A stretch of 64,000 nt of DNA, from NCBI GenBank assembly GCA_009746045.1, contig RPFO01000240.1:319501-383500 (forward strand), given 5' to 3'. Within the stretch, counting starts at the first letter, position 1; every line of letters starts with the position of its first letter. The notes under the pieces are model-generated. The model did no database searches. It was not told where the DNA came from and saw only the letters and a list, made by a program, of their open reading frames with translations. Shown here in pieces: positions 40,560-51,431 of this stretch. Position numbers and translations under genes: made by a program. Origin of the DNA: Mesostigma viride (Eukaryota > Streptophyta > Mesostigmatophyceae > Mesostigmatales > Mesostigmataceae).

Positions 40560-42330
40560 AATCCCAGCGGGACCGCTCCCTTTTCCCGCTGCCATACCCA
40601 CTTAGGCCAGCGTACACCGCGTGGGGCAGGGTGAGATCGGCACGCCGGCGACAGCGTGCCACGCGCCGCCACCGCGAGTACACACTGCAATGCAAGGTAG
40701 TGGGTTGGCTTAATTGGCTGTGGGGAGGGGGGCAAGACCCTCCTCCTAACCCTAGAGGGGCGTGCTCTAAGGGGAGGGAGGAGGCCCTTGCGAGGGTCAA
40801 GAGGCACTGCACCTGGCACAGTCGCCGCGTAGGGGGCGTTGCGACAGGCCAGGAGCAAGAAGGTGCTGATGCAATATATGGGAAGCAGAATAAGTATGAA
40901 CAGCTGCGCGCGGACGCGGTGAGTCTACCAAAGGCGGAGGTGGCGGGGAAGGCACGGCTGCTCGACCTGTTGGCTATGCGGCCGAGCTGGCGGGAGATAT
41001 ATGCCAGCGAAGAGAACTGCATCAAGCCAGCGGTCGTGGCGAGCGCAAAGTATTGGAATGTGCCCAAGCCCAGCCGGGGATGCTCCATGGATGAATGGGG
41101 CAAGCTCATGAGCCGGGCAGCGGGCGTGGGCATGGTGGCGTTCCGGGAGAGGCGGCCCAAGTGGGTGGATGGTTGCTTTGGAGTGGCCAAGGGGGTGGGC
41201 GAGCTTCGGTTCATCGTCAACAGGAAGCTGGGCAACCTGCTGTGGGTGGACCCCCCCAAGATCCTGCTACCCCACCTGGGCATCCTCGTGGAGGTCTACA
41301 TCAAGGGCTGGTGCTACTGCGCCAAGAGCGACCTCGTGTCATACTACTACTCCATCGAGGTGCCCGAGTGGTGGTGGGACTACCAAGGGCTTCCTAGTGT
41401 GTGGTCGACTAGCATAGGTCTGGCAGGGCCGAGGCGGAAGGTGTGGCCCGTGCTCAAGGTGCAGGCCATGGGACATTCCCATGCGGTGGCGCTGGGGGAG
41501 GCCATCCATGAGATGGTGCTCTACATGACCGGTGCCCTGGATCCGAGGCGCCAGGTCAACTACCTCTCAAGCGCAGGTGAGCTCACCTTGGTGCGCGACG
41601 AGTGTGGCCAGCCACTGCGCTTGGCCATCGAGTACAAGGAGGAGCGCGCTGGGGAGCTTCAGATTGACCTGGAAAACCCCCCTGCCCCCATGCTGTCCAT
41701 CACCATTGATGACTTGGTGGCCAGCAACGGGCGGACCTGCGAGGCGGTGAACCAGCTCATCACGCGCGCTATTGAGGAAGGCTACCTCCCTAACAACCTT
41801 GTGCCGTCTAAGGAGAAGACTAAGATGGCGAGCCTGGAAGGGGACGAGCTAGAAGCCCTAGGGGTGGTGCACCGACGGAACGGCGTGCTGGAACCAACGG
41901 TCAAGCAGCTCAACCTTGTGATCGCCCACACGCAGGCTATACTCACTCGAGGCCGAGCTACGGCCGAGGGGCTGGCTGCCGTCTTGGGGCGGTGGTTGTG
42001 GCTGCAGATGTTAAGCCGCAGCTGCTTGTCCACTTGGCAGCAATGTTTCAAATTCATCAGCCTGCAAGGGTGGGGGCAGCGATCCTGGGTGCTGTGGGCC
42101 GGGGTGCGGGAGGAGCTAGAGTGTGCCCTGGCCTTGGCTCCCATGCTAAGGGTTGACCGAAGCGCACCTTTGGCACGTGAGGTGGTTGCATCTGACGCGT
42201 CCACCTACGGGCAAGGTGTCGTGTACGCAACCATGGAGCCGGGCGATGTGACGGAGCTGGCGAGGGCACGAGAGGTGCGGGGGTACCCGACTTTGTCTGG
42301 TTACCCTGGAGTTCCACGGTTAATAGAATC
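40560..42330 (+). CDS. DIRS reverse transcriptase with truncated RNase H
   Basis: A single uninterrupted frame, open from before the Gag stop. It contains the conserved RSARRRQRATRR and LNWLWGGGQDPPPNP segment, IYASEENC, RT motif 1 LRFIVNRKLGNLLWVDPP, motif A CAKSDLVSYYYSIEVPE, motif B MGHSHAVALG, the catalytic ITIDDLVAS and ALGVVHRRNG. RNase H begins VVASDASTYGQGVVYA but is cut at about 42295, where the terminal repeat is joined. The frame then runs through repeat sequence to a stop at 42388. The first in-frame Met is well inside the conserved region (about 40976). The frame is -1 relative to the Gag end, suggesting frameshift or other non-standard expression. Confidence 0.85.
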
Positions 42331-42923
42331 GTGGTTCTCTGAACATAGTTTCTTGATAGTGAGATGGAAGGGTAGCCGCTATAGCTAGGTTATTGGGTTC
42401 ACGTGTCTTACCTTTTGAGGCCGGTGCGGCCTGATCCGGATCAGTCGTGGCCAAAACTTTGGCCAGTTTTTCTTGGCCAGGTGGCAGGAGCTACGTTGAG
42501 ATATAAACCTGCCACTGTCTAGGTTTCTTGGCTCATGGCGTAGTGATTAACTAGATCTAGATTCTTTCTCTCACGCAATATGTGACCTAATAGCCCCGGC
42601 AGCCTTACGTAAGCTGCCGGCAATTAGAACGCCACATTGCGTCATTTGTTCAGACGCAACATTTGCGTGGCGAAAAAATGCCGTCCGGGCCAAGGCCGCA
42701 TGACACGCAAAAAAGGACAAAACAAACCCACCTAGCTAAGGTCGGCCTCTTTTCTTTTCCCGCCCACCCTCCCTGCGTGTTTGGGGGTAAGGCTAGCCTT
42801 TGCCAAGCAATAAGTGTTCCCATGAGCATCGGCGGCCGGGATGTGGCCTGCCTTTTGTATGTGCTCCACTCATTGTTTTAATAAAGAGTCTGGTTACCCT
42901 GGAGTTCCACGGTAAATAGAATC
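42296..42923 (+). repeat. DIRS terminus: B1 remnant, A2, B2
   Basis: B1 keeps only 42296-42330. A2 spans 42331-42758 and B2 42759-42923. B2 contains an AATAAAG signal at 42880-42886 and ends in ATAGAATC. The B1 remnant and the end of B2 differ by one base (GGTTAATAG versus GGTAAATAG). Confidence 0.8.
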
Positions 42924-43109
42924 ATGTAAACAGTAACATTTGACCCTGCCATTTGTGCCACTGAGAAATAATATAGTTTTTTTATTGCTATCAAAGACCT
43001 AGGTTCAAATAACGACGTTTAGTACCAAAACTGGCCCTGCCCCATGGCAGACCTCGATCGAAAAAAATGGCCCAAAATTGAAACTAGGACTTTTTAGGAC
43101 CACCATGTA

Positions 43110-43375
43110 TATCACCCATCACCACGCCACCCACAAAGTCCCATGAGCTTCTTACCAATCCTCAGGGCCCCACGGGACCCTACGCGGCCTTGGGAAGGTG
43201 GGGCAGCGTATAACAAGGCCGTACCGTGCTGTGGCTGCACGTATATATACGCGTGCCTAACGGTGTCACAGATGGGGCAGATCATGCAATATAAGGTTGT
43301 ATGGTTGCTGAGGTTACCTGGCTTGAACATGACCCACCCGTTACGGCAAACTCTCTCCAACCATATACCATAGCT
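43110..43375. other. Conserved open segment within the palindrome-ended family
   Basis: Both strands carry an ORF of about 75 codons here and at 52860-53090 in copy B, with about 20 percent residue changes. The - strand reading has MFKPGNLSNH and a CMICPICDTVRHAY Cys cluster; the + strand reading has GGAAYNKAVPCCGC. The open frame in both copies suggests a decayed coding exon of the parent element. I cannot decide the coding strand. Confidence 0.35.
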
Positions 43376-43970
43376 TGTTTAATGTCACGGGCATGCTGGC
43401 CACCACCCAGGAAGGAGAGGACACCACATTTGTATGGCAACTTACACAGGATAGCAGCCAGATGAAGTTGTTAAAGGGCACTGTCCAACATGCCACACTT
43501 TGCATGCATTCTAGGGGGGGGGGGAGCTGTAAAAGCATCACATATAGGCAGCATAAGAACAGCTAGAACAACTGCAAGCAATGGGCCCATGGCTGATAAT
43601 GAACGCAACCGTAACATAGCTGGGAAGCATGCGTAACTTAGCAGCAGCGAACAAGGAAGCTTGCGACGATAGAAGGTACATGCCGCAAACCAACTACGTA
43701 AGCCATGTACATGCACAGAAACTGTCCTGTCTTTCAGGCATAGCCGGCTGACACTTACTGCTACGACTACGCTACCCCTTACACCTAACCACAGAGAGAA
43801 CCCGGCACAAACCTGCTTGTTACGTCGCCACGTCCAGGTGGATGCATTAAGAATCGCGGATATCCGCAGCCAGCCAGCTTTCCGGCACAAGAACGCAGCC
43901 AAACTTACAAAATGGTTCGAAAGTAACGTAAGACACGCCGGATCATTGTTCTAGGCCCAAGAGAGATTAA

Positions 43971-45314
43971 CCCATAGTCCGGGAATGGGTTTTTGGCAGT
44001 TTTAGACCCCTGAAAATGGAAAAAATCATAACTCATAGGCCACAACTCCAAATACCCCCAACCAAGGTGCTAGGAGTATCTACACTTCAAGGGCTTTCAG
44101 AAAATGCAATAATATCCCGAGTCCATTCAGTGCTTTGCAAGATATTTACTGCCAAAGTTGGACAAAAGACGATCATTTTCAGGCAAGGGAAATCCCCTTA
44201 GTAGTTTACCCCTGCAGGGAGGGTTCTAAAAAATTATTCTGGGGTTGGACAATGTCAATAGATAGTGCCACCATGCTTTCCTTGGGTCAGACCGCACGGA
44301 TAGCCCATCTGACCTATATAATGCGCTCACTTACGTGTGTGGGTTACGCGCGCGTAAGCAGCCATCCATGAAATGCCACACACTTATGCATTGTATACAG
44401 CCACATAGGACTGTAAAAAGTGCTGGGAAACAAAGAAGTGCTAAACCAGCACTAACGGAATGGCATCCTCCAAAGAAACACCACAAACTGAGCAGATTTG
44501 GGGCTAATAGCACTCATACAGCAGGCATGGAAACCTGCTGCAAGAGGCACTGATACACTCGTGTAAAATGGATGTATAAACGACAGATTCCCGTGCAAAC
44601 GACATGCAAACACGTTGCCGTACCTGGCTTGATCACGACCTTTCCGGGTTCTGCTGGCCGGGACCCTCATATCTCACACTGGCTAATGCTTTCCAGGCAT
44701 AGGCCGCCATAGCCGCATAATGCATGCATCCGACATGATTACCAGGTTGATGTTCTGTGCAAAGATGACCTATAAACGCATCCGAATTCACAGGGACGCT
44801 GCTGCGGATGTCCCGTACCAAAACTGGGTGCTCGGGCTGGCGCAGACTGCCGGGCCATAAGAAGAAAATCGAAATATGGCATGCCATTACTCATCTGGTA
44901 CTGACGACCAAGAAAGCAGTCATGTCCTACCTGTATTTTACCAATGCTATACATCTGGCCACCCCTGACCTACGAAAATCACGCATCATCATTCTGAGCA
45001 ACATTCTGAACCATTACAAGCCGCGAGACGCAAAATTTCCTTGATAACGGCACGCTAGCAGCCATATCTCGTTACGCGCGCGCGCGAGTGAAAATTTCCC
45101 GCCAAAGTCACGTGATACTGTCTCAATTCACGTTGTATTTACCAGGCTATGGCGAATATTACCCCCAAACCTATGCATCACCTTCGTCCCTAAGTGTTCC
45201 CAGACCCACCGGACCACTGACATCCGTCACGGGTGGCGCGGCGCTCCTGGAATTAAGCGCCGCGCCACCGGGGGTCAAACAGGGCGATATATCGCCCTGT
45301 TTCCGGACTATGGG
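43971..45314. mobile_element. piggyBac-like TTAA element, 1,344 bp, non-autonomous
   Basis: TTAA at 43967-43970 and 45315-45318 flank inverted ends CCCATAGTCCGG and CCGGACTATGGG. TTAA followed by CCC and ending GGG-TTAA is the piggyBac signature. Sequence on both sides is continuous with copy B of the host element (TCTAGGYCCAAGA on the left, ACGTGCGCTCGG on the right, compared with 53772-53835). No transposase ORF lies inside. The right subterminal region contains two strong foldbacks (45232-45269 and 45280-45299). Confidence 0.8.
45232..45299. repeat. Subterminal hairpin and 20-bp palindrome
   Basis: A perfect 14-bp stem GGTGGCGCGGCGCT (45232-45245) pairs with 45256-45269 across a 10-nt loop. 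Eleven bases later comes CAGGGCGATATATCGCCCTG, a perfect palindrome at 45280-45299. Both sit just inside the right inverted repeat of the piggyBac-like element. Confidence 0.85.
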
Positions 45315-45978
45315 TTAAAAGACAAGTCCTGTCACGTGCGCTCGGTACCCAGCCTTGACGTTCTGTAAAATGGTCGACAGTAAACTTCGGGCAAGAACAC
45401 CCAGGCCCGGGCGCTCCCTTGTCAGATATACCGTTTCCAAACTCTATGATACGATTAAAATCAAGCGCAAAAACTGCCTGGCCTGGTGCGGGCAACGTTT
45501 CCTCACGCTCTGACATGTTTGTGCTCAAAATCGACCGTCCGGGCGCAGGCGATCTGTGACCTACTCATGTTGAGCAGCCGTGCTACACATGCAAAAGCAA
45601 ATAATTTCGTAACCAAATTCAGACCCTTTACTTAAGCATAAGTACCAAGCTTTCGTTCTTGCTACTGGGCGCCCAAAACGATAAGCTCACGTGAAAATGC
45701 CGCCCATATTTGTCAGGTCGCCATATCCGCCGCACATCATTCCCGCACCCACTTTTTTGGCCCAAAATCTCTGTATCTTTGGTCGAGGTACGTACATTCC
45801 CGCGCATCTACCCGGTACCCGGTACGGAATCCGGGTACGATGTACCGGTATCACGGGTAGAGTACATCTTGGAGGTCACGGTCCACTAGGGGTATGGACC
45901 ATATAGTGACCCCCCCTGCCCGGTACCTCAGTTATAGTGACCTTAGGACTTTTTAGGACGAAGTCCTAAATTTAGGAC

Positions 45979-46356
45979 GGCCAGCTGATTAACATCAAGG
46001 CTTCCATGGCCTGAACCTGCAAGGACAGGCACAAAGCCTTTAAGCTGCCCTTGGAACCCTGGGTTCCAATCACAGCATTGTAAAAAGCAAACCCTGTCAG
46101 CTCTTTTGACAAAGTAAGGGGAAAAGAATGAGAGAATAGCAAAGGTTAGTATGTAGTGAAGCAGAGAAAAGCTGGGAGAATGGCAGGGGTGGTGGAGTGT
46201 TTGGGGTGCACGGCTGTAGCAGGGTTACGTGGGTGGCCAAGCATGTGGGGGCGCGGGGAGGGAAAATGGCGGTGGCTGACAGCTTGTATAGCGATGATGG
46301 TTGTCTTATATTGACGGGGGAGGTTTTTATGCCTAATGTGTCATGTGAGGCAGCAT
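45979..46356. other. No gene seen
   Basis: Unique-looking sequence between two mobile elements. A 125-codon - strand ORF that overlaps it has no recognisable motif. Confidence 0.4.
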
Positions 46357-47015
46357 TAAGATCACTAAGCTCCCAAGAATACCAGCATTTGAGCAAACCA
46401 ATAAGTGGAGCCCTGCCACAATTGCAACAGTTACAGTGGCCTTCAGGTTTCTCACTGACCGCACGCGGAAGCAAGAAGCCTTCAGGGTGGGAGGGAGGGA
46501 AAGAAACAATTACGGATTATTGCCGGCCTAGCTTGCCTAAGGCATGGTCTGATGGCACGCCATTATTAAGCTGTCAGACATCACAGATATCCTAAATTAA
46601 TTGGCACTGGTATCCGTCACGCGCCTGCCTGAACAGTGCTGAAAACGCCACTATGTAACGAGGCCACACACACCCACTGAGGCTAGTATGTTGAACGTAC
46701 AGGTAGTCGCCTACAAGGTTCAGTAAACCTGACAAGCATAAATCTCGCCCATTGACCCCTTGAATCTACTATATACAATAGTTAGTCACGACTCACTTAA
46801 ACATTCAGCAAAAGATTCGTTAAGCAACCAGCGAACCCTACAGGTCCTGAGCCTCAGCGCCGGCGCACTACTAACAAAACACTTACGAATCTTTGCAAGC
46901 AAGTCGTATAAATCCTACTATTGATTTTTTGGGACCACTAAGCAACTGCCACCTACTCTTCTAAACAACCGGGTCTTTCAATGAGAATTTAGGCAAGCGT
47001 GATGTCAGGTAGACA
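46357..47015 (-). mobile_element. Diverged DIRS terminus (second family), inverted
   Basis: 46357-46490 is the reverse complement of the B repeat (GCTCCCAAGAATACCAGCATTTG, GCACGCGGAAGCAAGAAGCC). 46491-47015 corresponds to the A unit of 9324-9908 (AAGATTCGTTAAGCAACCAGC, TTTGCAAGCAAGTCGTATAA), much diverged. It is an older copy than those at 9194 and 51498. Confidence 0.55.
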
Positions 47016-47705
47016 CATCAGATAGACTAGCTGGCACCAAGCCCGCCCAGCCTGGGCGTTAAGTCCTCACCTGGCGTGCCCCAGGCTGAGGGCGGCATGG
47101 CCGCCACCCGGGACTTTTTGTGATAGACTCGGCAATGATGGACATGTGCTACCCTAGACGTGACGGGCTCACACCCGGGCAGCCTCCTGGTTTGTCTCTA
47201 ATATGGAGGCAGATGGTACGCAATGATAGATGGCAAGTAGTGATGAAGGAGACCACCCCCAAGCCTGTGGGGGCTCCGCGTGTGACCGCGTATGGCATTC
47301 ATAGCGATTCGGGCTGTGGTGCCCACAACCCTGTAACTAGGACCTAGATAGCTAGCAGCATCCATTCCCTCCCATGTTCCCCTCCCACTGAGGACTTCTG
47401 CTCACGTGACGCGCAGTCACGTGTCTACTAATCAATCAATTAATGTCAGAAATAGTTTGGATGCTCCTTGGACGAATTATAATGGACAATGGTAAAGAGT
47501 AACGACGAATTTGTTCATTGCATAATTAATAATACCGGTTACCACCCTTTGCTACCGCCAAAGGCATGATGCAGTTCCCAGGTGGGACCAAAACGTCAAT
47601 AGCTACGATGGCTTGGACCAGTGAGGTGAGTGCAACACAGCTAGCAACTTCCTTATCAACCCACACATTGTGGCGGCGGCTGGCATATTAGCTTAACACA
47701 ATTAA
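47016..47705. other. No supported gene
   Basis: A 75-codon + strand ORF at 47120-47347 has no recognisable domain. The stretch ends at TTAA 47702-47705, the target site of the next element. Confidence 0.4.
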
Positions 47706-48205
47706 GGGAGGGTGGCACCCCAAAAACCTTTAAAATTGAGCTATGGTAATAACACTTGAAATTCATTTGCACAATGCTGAAATATGGTCGCGGGCACTAA
47801 TAACATCTCTTGTGAGCTGTCCATGCACTTGTTGGGGGTACTACCCCCAAGTATACGCCAATATTGCGCTATAAATAGAAAAAGAGGCTAATTAGGGCTG
47901 GGTATGCCCCAGCCAATGCACACATTTGTTGGCAACCAAAAATCAATCTTTTGTAGTTCCCTGAGTGTGTAGCTTGCTGAGCTATTTACATCATGGAAAT
48001 GGCAAAACCTTGAACAGTTATTAATTTTCCCGCAGAACAGGTCTTTTTTTACCGGACATTGGAAATAAACATATCATAAACACTTCAGATAAGGCCGCAA
48101 AATCAAGCGAAAATCCGGCTAACAGGGGGGCAGCAGTGGTCCAAGTCCCAGGTCTTTCCGACAAGTCTAGCTCAAGTTATTAGGTTTTGCGTGCTAAAAC
48201 CTGAA

Positions 48206-48210
48206 CATAC
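48206..48210. repeat. Target site duplication CATAC (left)
   Basis: CATAC directly precedes the left LTR and is repeated directly after the right LTR at 51432-51436, as expected for integrase-mediated insertion. Confidence 0.85.
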
Positions 48211-48956
48211 TGTCAAGAAAATGACCAAAAACTTCTCCTAGCTTGCACACTAAATGCTGGCTATCGGAGGAAAGTTCCGGTACTTGAAGACCTGGACCTT
48301 ATGGACAAGAATGAGGCGAATTCAATGGTGATAATCGCTTAATCATTGATCCAACATTAATATGTAGCGGCCTTGGTAGAGGCCAGCCACCATAGCAAGG
48401 TCACAAGACTTAATCTCAAAGGAGCAAGGGCAAAAGACTAAATGCTACGTTGCTTTGCAGCAAGTCACGACACACAAGCAGTATTGGCTGTTGGATAGGT
48501 GGCGGCGCGTCACTGGGCGTCGGATGCATTCATGCGCATGCACATGGGTCATGCATGAAACTAGTCTATGCCATAGGGGCAGCGCCAGCGCCAAAGTACT
48601 CGTCACTTATGTTAGACTTCGTTCCTACTGTAAGGCATGGCATACGAGGCTGCTAGGCTCAACTTGGACAAATTTAGTCACGGACTGGCGTGGCGCGGCG
48701 CGACGCCAAAAACTAGCGCCACAGCAAAACGCAGTGCCACATAAGTCATGCGGCACACACACTCAAAGTCCAAAACACAAGGTAGGTGACGCGGTGTAAT
48801 GCCAAAGTACAGAAAGAGGCACGCCGCATCTACAAACGAAAATATTCCGTCACACTAGTACAGATTCATCTACGCGTAAGTGTCTCGGCCATATTTAATA
48901 AATCGGCCGTAACTGTACAGCGCAAGAAAGCCATCGGACAAAATGTAATTCTAACA
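48211..48956 (-). repeat. 3' LTR
   Basis: 746 bp, differing from the other LTR at four positions that I can see (for example TTGGCTG versus TTGGCCG). Short ORFs inside are by-products. The polypurine tract lies at about 48957-48967. Confidence 0.9.
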
Positions 48957-49146
48957 CACCCCCTTGGTCGATGGCTGAAGCTGACGGGCAAAATAAACAA
49001 ACACACCCCCTTGCCCAAAGAGAAGACGCGGCAAGTCTATAACTAGGGGGGTACAGGACACCCCGGGGCCCATGAGACCAAACCAGGTCAGACTCGCCAG
49101 ATTAACTCAAGCAGGACAGAGGATATAAAACTTTACAGCTGGGTTG

Positions 49147-50055
49147 CTAAGTCATCATTGGCCTCGGCCACTGTGTTAAAACAGAAACCAGGTGGCAAGG
49201 CTCCAACTCCTGAGTGAGGTGCGCCTTGTCCTGGTTGTCACGCGGCCGGAGGTTGGGATGCTTGCGGTAACAGGTCTCCTGGGAATGCCCAGGCCGACGG
49301 CAGAAGGTGCACCGCTTCTTACCACCCCCAGAGGAAGTAGCGTACGCGGTGCCTTCGGTGTGGGCAGCAGGGTCAGCGGGCTTGTTGGTAGGTTTGCCAC
49401 CAGTTGGTGGCGCAGCGGGATTCCGGGGCATCAGCAGGTCGTCAATCTCAAATACCAGGTCACGGATCTGGTGGAGGGTCATGCCGGGTGTGCGGCGAGC
49501 GGCCATGGCCGCACGGTGTGCGGTCGACAGCCCCGCCAGAAGGCAGTCCTTCCACTCATCCCAGGTGACCGTAACGCCCGCGTCCTCCAGGTCCTGCTTC
49601 ATCATCATGCCACGGGACCAATACTTCGGTGCAGTCTCATTCTGCTGGATGGCAATCCGGTATAGTTGACGCTTCTCCTCCAGCTTATACGACTCGGTCA
49701 AGTACGGCTGGCGAATGGTGGACTTTAGATGCTTGTACACGGCGCTTACAGTAGGGGGGTCAACAGTGCGGGCCTCGCGGATGGCCTGTCCCTTAAGAAT
49801 AGCAAGCAAGGTGGACCGCAGAAGCTTGTCGGCCGCCTTGACGTGCTCCAGGGACATATCAACACTACCGTCCAACACCCCAAGCACACCCTGAGCATCA
49901 CAGGACGCCTCCAGTATCGCCTCAAGCTCGACCCAACCAGCAAAGTCGTTGCATGGATCAAAACGTGTCACATTCCGGAGAGATGGCTGTACGGCTCTGG
50001 CACCCACCACCATAGGATGCTCGCCAGGGTCACGAGGCGCAGCTGCCCGCGACAT
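49147..50055 (-). CDS. Copia-type Gag polyprotein
   Basis: An intact 302-residue ORF from ATG 50055. It has a helical capsid-like region (WVELEAILEASCD, VYKHLKSTI, KDCLLAGL), a linker rich in Pro, Thr and Ala, and a CCHC zinc knuckle CTFCRRPGHSQETC (C-x2-C-x4-H-x4-C) near residue 250. This is the UBN2/Gag type of plant and algal Copia elements. It forms the particle and binds the RNA. The frame closes soon after the knuckle without any protease, so expression as Gag alone fits a gag-only element. No frameshift or stop disturbs it. Confidence 0.9.
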   Translation of the reverse strand: MSRAAAPRDPGEHPMVVGARAVQPSLRNVTRFDPCNDFAGWVELEAILEASCDAQGVLGVLDGSVDMSLEHVKAADKLLRSTLLAILKGQAIREARTVDPPTVSAVYKHLKSTIRQPYLTESYKLEEKRQLYRIAIQQNETAPKYWSRGMMMKQDLEDAGVTVTWDEWKDCLLAGLSTAHRAAMAARRTPGMTLHQIRDLVFEIDDLLMPRNPAAPPTGGKPTNKPADPAAHTEGTAYATSSGGGKKRCTFCRRPGHSQETCYRKHPNLRPRDNQDKAHLTQELEPCHLVSVLTQWPRPMMT

Positions 50056-50317
50056 GGTTCAGCTATCCACAAAGCAGTCGCCACGCCAGTACAGTGTCGT
50101 TGCAGCAAAAAAGATAGCTCGACAAAAAAAAAACGTGGGACGCAGCAAACGTGTCCACAACTCGGAATATTAAAGCCAGTTACAGGGCAGGCCAGGCACC
50201 AAAAAGTCACACTGGATAAGGAAATAGTCGAGTGCTGCACAGTAGCAACGCGTCACTGACTCGCAAACAGGAGCCCAGTAGGGGTGCTCACCAAATACCA
50301 ACAAATGGTCACGTTGC

Positions 50318-50509
50318 TTAGTCGATATCCGCACCCTCACTCTGCAGGTATTGCAGGTAAGAACCAATCAGGGTATTCAGGATCACAAAATCAACGGGAC
50401 ACTCCCCCTGTGGTGAATCATACGTATCCCTAATTATCTCAATAATCCAACGCCTTGCCTGTACTGGATTGATGGCCACAGTAGGCTGCTCTCCTGCCTT
50501 GGAATTCAA
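50318..50509 (-). CDS. Small ORF in the Copia leader, hypothetical
   Basis: Sixty-three codons between the primer-binding site and gag, starting MNSKAGEQPTVAINPVQARR and continuing as a likely helical, hydrophobic-polar segment (DFVILNTLIGSYLQYLQS) with an acidic end. The composition looks like a folded small protein. I do not recognise it. It could be a captured gene, a remnant of a longer protein, or chance. Confidence 0.4.
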   Translation of the reverse strand: MNSKAGEQPTVAINPVQARRWIIEIIRDTYDSPQGECPVDFVILNTLIGSYLQYLQSEGADID

Positions 50510-50670
50510 AAGTTACTATAACCAAGTCTATGCTGGGGTGATCAAGCCCAGACATGCCTAGTCATCCAAAAAATTCCCAAGGAAAGCAGCAGGAAGAGAA
50601 ATATGGGCCAGCAAAATTCCCAGAGGGCCGGCTTAAGACTTTTTGAGTGGTCAAAAGCGAATCGTAACTT

Positions 50671-50685
50671 AGGCAGTCGATACCA
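50671..50685 (-). other. Candidate primer binding site
   Basis: Read on the - strand immediately inside the 5' LTR: TGGTATCGACTGCC. The TGGTATC start is typical of sites matching initiator-Met tRNA in Copia elements. Confidence 0.6.
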
Positions 50686-51431
50686 TGTCAAGAAAATGAC
50701 CAAAAACTTCTCCTAGCTTGCACACTAAATGCTGGCTATCGGAGGAAAGTTCCGGTACTTGAAGACCTGGACCTTATGGACAAGAATGAGGCGAATTCAA
50801 TGGTGATAATCGCTTAATCATTGATCCAACATTAATATGTAGCGGCCTTGGTAGAGGCCAGCCACCATAGCAAGGTCACAAGACTTAATCTCAAAGGAGC
50901 AAGGGCAAAAGACTAAATGCTACGTTGCTTTGCAGCAAGTCACGACACACAAGCAGTATTGGCCGTTGGATAGGTGGCGGCGCGTCACTGGGCGTCGGAT
51001 GCATTCATGCGCATGCACATGGGTCATGCATGAAACTAGTCTATGCCATAGGGGCAGCGCCAGCGCCAAAGTACTCGTCACTTATGTTAGACTTCGTTCC
51101 TACTGTAAGGCATGGCATACGAGGCTGCTAGGCTCAACTTGGACAAATTTAGTCACGGACTGGCGTGGCGCGGCGCGACGCCAAAAACTAGCGCCACAGC
51201 AAAACGCAGTGCCACATAAGTCATGCGGCACACACACTCAAAGTCCAAAACACAAGGTAGGTGACGCGGCGTAATGCCAAAGTACAGAAAGAGGCACACC
51301 GCATCTACAAACGAAAATATTCCGTCACACTAGTACAGATTCATCTACGCGTAAGTGTCTCGGCCATATTTAATAAATCGGCCGTAACTGTACAGCGCAA
51401 GAAAGCCATCGGACAAAATATAATTCTAACA
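50686..51431 (-). repeat. 5' LTR
   Basis: 746 bp, the promoter-bearing LTR for the - strand gag. It is followed on the right by CATAC at 51432-51436. Confidence 0.9.

Larger units (their letters stand above)
38987..42923 (+). mobile_element. PAT-like DIRS retrotransposon, truncated in RNase H
   Basis: A1 (38987-39416), gag, RT and the start of RNase H, then an abrupt join at 42296 to the last 35 bp of B1, A2 (42331-42758, 428 bp) and B2 (42759-42923). The rest of RNase H, the entire recombinase and most of B1 are deleted. It can therefore not integrate on its own. It lies in the palindrome-ended element; AATC occurs both directly before A1 and at the end of B2. Confidence 0.85.
38949..45978. 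mobile_element. Palindrome-ended DNA element, copy A, with two nested insertions
   Basis: Both ends carry the perfect palindrome GTCCTAAATTTAGGAC (38949-38964 and 45963-45978). Subterminal TAGGAC hexamers occur near 43086 and 45945. Internal sequence from 42924 onward is homologous to copy B (52622-54464). The DIRS element 38987-42923 and the TTAA-flanked element 43971-45314 are inserted in it. Without them it would be about 1.75 kb against 1.84 kb for copy B. No target duplication or transposase was found, so the superfamily is open; repeated subterminal hexamers are known in hAT and CACTA elements. Confidence 0.75.
48211..51431 (-). mobile_element. Copia-like LTR retrotransposon, gag-only, 3,221 bp
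   Basis: Two LTRs of exactly 746 bp (48211-48956 and 50686-51431), TG...CA ends, and a 5-bp CATAC duplication. On the coding (-) strand the LTR begins TGTTAGAATT. A primer-binding-like TGGTATCGACTGCC follows the 5' LTR, and a polypurine AAGGGGGTG precedes the 3' LTR. The 1.7-kb interior encodes Gag and a small upstream ORF, but no protease, integrase, RT or RNase H. It must therefore depend on another element. I count four LTR differences, all transitions, so insertion is recent. Confidence 0.9.
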
